From Methylomarinum sp. Ch1-1 (lineage in GTDB: Bacteria > Pseudomonadota > Gammaproteobacteria > Methylococcales > Methylomonadaceae), in assembly GCF_030717995.2 (NCBI RefSeq), contig NZ_CP157743.1:3312501-3376500 (forward strand): a stretch of 64,000 nucleotides of DNA. Reading direction: 5' to 3'. The translations under genes were made by a program, and so were the position numbers. The notes below the pieces were generated by a model, which saw only the letters and a program-made list of their open reading frames with translations, made no database searches and had not been told where the DNA came from. Positions 60,362-64,000 of the stretch are shown here, piece by piece (position 1 is the first letter of the stretch; each line of letters starts with the position of its first letter).

Positions 60362-61457
60362 TTAATATTTCGCTCAAGGCCTTGATAAACAGCTGATTTT
60401 CTTTTTCCGTGCCGATGCTAACGCGCAAATGCTTCGGCATTTCATAATTCGCCACCGGCCGGACGATCACGCCTTTGCGCAATAAGGCCTGGTAGATCGG
60501 CTCGCCTTCCCGCCTTAAATCAACCGAGACGAAATTACCGGCCGAAGGGATCCATGCCAAGCCCAGAGTCCTAAAAGCTTCGGTCAACTGCTGCATGCCG
60601 GCGTTATTGGCGGCGATCGCCCGCCCCAGGTATTCGGAATCGGCCAGCGCGGTCTCCGCGGCGACCAGGGCCAGCATATTGTTATTGAACGGCTGTCTGA
60701 CCCGATTTAACAAATCGGCCATTTCCGCCGACGACACGCTGTAACCGACACGCAAGCCGGCCAAACCATAGGCCTTCGAAAAAGTACGGGTGATGATTAA
60801 GTTAGGGTATTTCGCCAACCAAGTCAGCGCATCCGCTCTAGACTGCGGATCGACATATTCATAATAGGCTTCATCGAGCACGCAGATCACCGAGGCGGGC
60901 AAAGCCTTGATGAAGGCTTCCAGCGCCTCTTTAGACAGCAAGGTGCCGGTCGGATTATTCGGATTGGCGATGAAAACCAGACGGGTGCGATCATTGACCT
61001 GCGCCAACATCGCCGTCAGATCATGACCGTAGTCTTTCGCGGCGACGACCCTGGCCTTCGCTCCGACCGCCTGAGTGACCAAAGGATAGACGGCAAACGC
61101 ATGCTGGGAAAACACCACTTCCAGCTCCGGCGTCAGGAAAGTTCTGGCGATCAGCTCCAGAATTTCATTGGAGCCGTTACCGAGGGTCAACTGCTCGGTC
61201 GACACCGCCAACTTTTCCGCCAGCGCGGTTTTCAATTTAAAGCCGTTACCGTCAGGATAACGGGGCAATTCCGGCAATGCCGCCTGTATCGCCGCCGCAA
61301 CCCTGGGATTAGCGCCCAGCGGATTTTCGTTGGAAGCCAGCTTGACGATATCGCTAAGCCCTAGTTCGCGTTCCAGCTCTTCGATCGGCTTACCGGGAAC
61401 ATAAGGCACGAGTTTTTGTACGCCGGGAACGGCTAATTGGGTAATGGAATGATTCAT
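60351..61457 (-). CDS. hisC: Histidinol-phosphate/aromatic aminotransferase
   Basis: A 368-residue class I/II PLP enzyme. The PLP lysine is in TFSKAYGLAGLRVGY; other motifs are SNENPLGANP, NGSNEILELI and IANPNNPTG. In this gene order (pheA-hisC-tyrA) a HisC2-type enzyme often transaminates both imidazole-acetol phosphate and aromatic keto acids such as phenylpyruvate. Substrate breadth is inferred from context. Confidence 0.93.
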   Translation of the reverse strand: MNHSITQLAVPGVQKLVPYVPGKPIEELERELGLSDIVKLASNENPLGANPRVAAAIQAALPELPRYPDGNGFKLKTALAEKLAVSTEQLTLGNGSNEILELIARTFLTPELEVVFSQHAFAVYPLVTQAVGAKARVVAAKDYGHDLTAMLAQVNDRTRLVFIANPNNPTGTLLSKEALEAFIKALPASVICVLDEAYYEYVDPQSRADALTWLAKYPNLIITRTFSKAYGLAGLRVGYSVSSAEMADLLNRVRQPFNNNMLALVAAETALADSEYLGRAIAANNAGMQQLTEAFRTLGLAWIPSAGNFVSVDLRREGEPIYQALLRKGVIVRPVANYEMPKHLRVSIGTEKENQLFIKALSEILNDV

Positions 61458-61478
61458 TGAATTCGAATAAAAGAAGAC

Positions 61479-62564
61479 TTAAATGACGGCCTTGGGATAG
61501 GAACCCAGCACTTTCAGCATGTGAACATTATGTTTCAGCGCATTGAGCGCTTTCGCGACATTGTCATCGTCACAATGCCCATTCAGATCGATAAAAAACA
61601 CATAGTCCCACAAGCCCTGGCGCGAAGGACGCGACTCGATATGGGTCATGCTGATGCCATGATCGGCTAACGGACCGAGAATCTTATGCAGCGCGCCCGG
61701 CTGGTTACCGGTGGACACCAGGATCGAGGTTTTATCATGGCCGGTCGATGCAGGTTGCTGATAGCCGATGATGATGAAGCGGGTGGTATTATTGGAATCA
61801 TCCTCGATATTTTTCTCGATGATCTTCAAATCATACAATTCCGCCGCCACCGCTCCGGCGATGGCCGCCTTATCGTTGCTCTGCGCGGCCAGACGGGCCG
61901 CTTCGGCATTACTGCTGACCGCTGTGCATTCGACGCCGGGCAAATAGCTGCTCAACCACTGGCGACACTGGGCCAACGATTGTTGATGCGAAAACACCTC
62001 GGTGATACCGCTCAAGTCGTTCATCTTACCCATCAGATTCTGATGCACGCGGATTTCGACTTCACCGCAGATTTGCAGCGGCGATGTCATGAAGCGGTCC
62101 AACGTATGGGCGACGACGCCTTCGGTTGAATTTTCCACCGGCACCACGCCGAACTGGCAATGACCGTTTTCCACGGTATTAAAAATATCGTTGATGGTCG
62201 GCACCGGTATATCATTAACGGCATGACCGAAGTGTTTGAAAGTCGCCTGCTGGGTAAAGGTTCCTTTAGGACCGAGAAACGCCACTTCCAGCGGTTTTTC
62301 CAAGGCCAGACAGGCCGACATCAATTCACGAAAAAACCGCACCGCGGTCTCATCGGCCAAGGGCCCTGGATTCAACTCCTTGATGCGCCGCAACACCAGC
62401 GTCTCCCGGTCCGGACGATAAAAGGTGTTGGTTTCCCCTTCGGCGATCTTGGTTCTGGCAACCTCCATCGCACATTCGGCGCGCTGGTTGATCAATTCAA
62501 GAATCTGCCGATCGATCGCATCGATTTTTTCCCGCAATTCTGAGAGTGGAATAATAGCCGTCAT
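61479..62564 (-). CDS. pheA: Bifunctional chorismate mutase/prephenate dehydratase
   Basis: A 361-residue P-protein. The N-terminal AroQ chorismate mutase (LREKIDAIDRQILELINQRA), then the prephenate dehydratase domain (AFLGPKGTFTQQA; ENSTEGVVAHTLD; NNTTRFIIIG with the catalytic Thr), and a C-terminal ACT domain (PGALHKILGPLADHGISMTHIESRP) for feedback by phenylalanine. Length and domain order are normal. It lies 12 bp after serC. Confidence 0.97.
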   Translation of the reverse strand: MTAIIPLSELREKIDAIDRQILELINQRAECAMEVARTKIAEGETNTFYRPDRETLVLRRIKELNPGPLADETAVRFFRELMSACLALEKPLEVAFLGPKGTFTQQATFKHFGHAVNDIPVPTINDIFNTVENGHCQFGVVPVENSTEGVVAHTLDRFMTSPLQICGEVEIRVHQNLMGKMNDLSGITEVFSHQQSLAQCRQWLSSYLPGVECTAVSSNAEAARLAAQSNDKAAIAGAVAAELYDLKIIEKNIEDDSNNTTRFIIIGYQQPASTGHDKTSILVSTGNQPGALHKILGPLADHGISMTHIESRPSRQGLWDYVFFIDLNGHCDDDNVAKALNALKHNVHMLKVLGSYPKAVI

Positions 62565-62576
62565 AATCTCGGTGTA

Positions 62577-63656
62577 TTAATGGGTTCTTTCAAATTCAGC
62601 CATAAATTCAATCAGGGCATCGACGCCTGACTCCGGCATCGCATTGTAAATGCTGGCGCGCATGCCGCCCACCGAGCGATGCCCTTTCAGAGCCCCTAAC
62701 CCGTTTTTCTCGGCCAAGGCTAAAAATTCCTTATCCAAGGCGCTGTCCGCCAATACGAACGGCACGTTCATGCGTGAACGGCAGCTCTTATCGACTGGAT
62801 TACGGTATAACGCGGATTGATCGACAGCCCGGTAAAGTTTTTCGGCCTTGTCGATGTTCCGTTGTTCGATGGCGGCGATACCGCCCTGCTGTTTCAACCA
62901 TTGCAACACCAAGCCCAGCAAATACCAGTTATAAGTCGCCGGCGTATTCAGCATCGAGTCGTTATTGATCTGCTGCTGATAATCGAACACCGGCGGCACC
63001 GAGGAGTCGGCATGACCGATCAAGTCATCGCGAACGATCACGACGGTGACACCCGCCGGGCCCATATTTTTCTGGGCGCCGGCATAAATCAGCCCGAAGC
63101 GACTGACATCGAATTGACGCGACAGAATATTCGATGACATATCCGCCACCAGCGGCATATCGCCGACTTCCGGAGTCTCTGGAAACTCGACGCCATGGAT
63201 CGTTTCATTGGATGTATAGTGAAAATAGGCCGCGTCCGGATCGATGTCCCAGCGCTCACGCTCGGGAATCGTGGTAAAACGGCTATCTTCAGAGCTGGCC
63301 GAGACTTGCACCTGACAATATCGACTTGCATCCTTGATCGCCTTGCCGGACCAAGCGCCGGTATTGACATAACAAGCCTTATTCTTGCCGTTTAACAGGT
63401 TCAACGGGATGAAGGAAAATTGAGCGGTCGCTCCACCCTGCAGCAGCGCGATCTTATAATGATCGGGAATCGCCAATAACTCACGTAAATCCTGATACAA
63501 GGTTTCGGCGATGGTCATGAAATGCTTGCCGCGATGACTCATCTCCATCACCGACATGCCGGTGCCGCGCCAGTCCAGCATTTCCTGCTGGGCTTGCAAT
63601 AATACCGCTTCAGGCAATGCCGAAGGTCCGGCGCTAAAATTATAAATCCGAGACAT
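62577..63656 (-). CDS. serC: Phosphoserine aminotransferase
   Basis: A 359-residue class V PLP aminotransferase making 3-phosphoserine from 3-phosphohydroxypyruvate; it also serves pyridoxine synthesis. Start MSRIYNFSAGPSALPEAVL is standard. PLP lysine is in YAGAQKNMGPAGV; the C-terminus shows LKGHRSVGGMRASIYNA. In gammaproteobacterial methanotrophs serine metabolism also supports C1 assimilation. Clear orthologue. Confidence 0.97.
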   Translation of the reverse strand: MSRIYNFSAGPSALPEAVLLQAQQEMLDWRGTGMSVMEMSHRGKHFMTIAETLYQDLRELLAIPDHYKIALLQGGATAQFSFIPLNLLNGKNKACYVNTGAWSGKAIKDASRYCQVQVSASSEDSRFTTIPERERWDIDPDAAYFHYTSNETIHGVEFPETPEVGDMPLVADMSSNILSRQFDVSRFGLIYAGAQKNMGPAGVTVVIVRDDLIGHADSSVPPVFDYQQQINNDSMLNTPATYNWYLLGLVLQWLKQQGGIAAIEQRNIDKAEKLYRAVDQSALYRNPVDKSCRSRMNVPFVLADSALDKEFLALAEKNGLGALKGHRSVGGMRASIYNAMPESGVDALIEFMAEFERTH

Positions 63657-63661
63657 CGATA

Positions 63662-64000
63662 TTATTCTCCTTCATCATCGGTCTCATCGACTTGAGACGC
63701 TTCATCTATCTGAGAGATTTCTTCTTCCGGCAAGCCTTCTATGCGACCCACGCCAACCACTTTCTCGCCGGCGTCGGGGCGGATAACGGTGACGCCCTGC
63801 GTGTTCCTGCCGACGACGGAGATTTCGTTGACTCGGGTGCGAACCAGCGTGCCGCCATTGGTGATCAACATGATTTCGTCGCCATCGTTGACCAGCACCG
63901 CGCCGACCACCGCGCCATTGCGCTCCGAGGTCTGTATCGCGATCAAACCTTGTCCGCCGCGCTTATGACAAGTGAATTCTTCCAATCGGGTTCTTTTGCC
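63662..64000 (-). CDS. gyrA: DNA gyrase subunit A, C-terminal part (cut by window end)
   Basis: 113 C-terminal residues. The visible part is the beta-pinwheel DNA-wrapping domain: GKRTRLEEFTCHKRGGQGLI, LVRTRVNEISVVGRNTQGV, then an acidic tail (EEEISQIDEASQVDETDDEGE) typical of GyrA. The start lies outside the window. Its stop is 5 bp from the serC start, so they may be cotranscribed. Confidence 0.96.
   Translation of the reverse strand, partial: GKRTRLEEFTCHKRGGQGLIAIQTSERNGAVVGAVLVNDGDEIMLITNGGTLVRTRVNEISVVGRNTQGVTVIRPDAGEKVVGVGRIEGLPEEEISQIDEASQVDETDDEGE

Overview
The window looks like a chromosome segment of a gammaproteobacterial aerobic methanotroph (Methylococcales; Methylotuvimicrobium/Methylomicrobium-like). 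The pointers are the gyrA-serC-pheA-hisC-tyrA-aroA-cmk-rpsA-ihfB-lapA order (63.9-55.1 kb, all minus strand), a complete bacterial sterol locus with a CYP51-ferredoxin fusion of the type known from Methylococcus, and a BCCT osmolyte transporter. The assignment is an inference from gene content; no 16S rRNA or methane monooxygenase gene is present.

Layout. 0-2.5 kb: arsenic resistance (arsC tail, ACR3 efflux pump), a truncated universal stress protein and a SAM methyltransferase. 3.2-13.2 kb: flavin oxidoreductase, Lhr helicase, small secreted/lipoproteins, BCCT transporter. 13.2-19.1 kb: an accessory zone with a Uma2 nuclease, a RAYT transposase flanked by palindromic REP units, two frameshifted IS transposases, a cupin and a DUF488 remnant. 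19.05-24.5 kb: tRNA-Ser(GGA), uup, cinA, an AEC transporter and pyrF. 24.9-38.7 kb: sterol locus, running DHCR24-like delta24-reductase, CYP51-ferredoxin, an NTF2-like protein, oxidosqualene cyclase, squalene monooxygenase, a decayed Rieske (SdmA-like) gene, then the sterol transport genes bstA-bstB-bstC. 40.3-46.1 kb: a probable RiPP locus. 46.3-48.0 kb: an IS1111-type IS110 element inside a MITE. 48.1-52 kb: sulfotransferase, orphan HerA ATPase and a membrane protein. 52.1-55 kb: feoABC with a Fur box. 55.1-64 kb: housekeeping genes.

The most interesting unit is the RiPP locus. A 55-residue precursor gene (45902-46069, minus), with a strong ribosome binding site and ending in SWGPMMRR, lies directly upstream of a radical SAM/SPASM protein and a UPF0489/peptide-arginase-like protein. 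A GMC flavo-oxidoreductase, a 2OG-Fe(II) oxygenase and a VOC protein are next to them. Together they predict a radical-SAM-crosslinked peptide whose C-terminal arginines become ornithines. A 26-bp perfect palindrome sits in front of the precursor.

The second theme is small non-autonomous elements. MITE-A (TIR CAGCAATTCCC, 9-bp duplications), MITE-B (65 bp, TIR CCCAGCACC) and MITE-C (TIR GTAACTATTCAG, 8-bp duplications, IS66-like) occur several times, nested in one another, with filled and empty sites both present in this window. One MITE-C supplies the stop codon of the cyclase gene, and an IS1111 element has inserted into a MITE-A terminal repeat.
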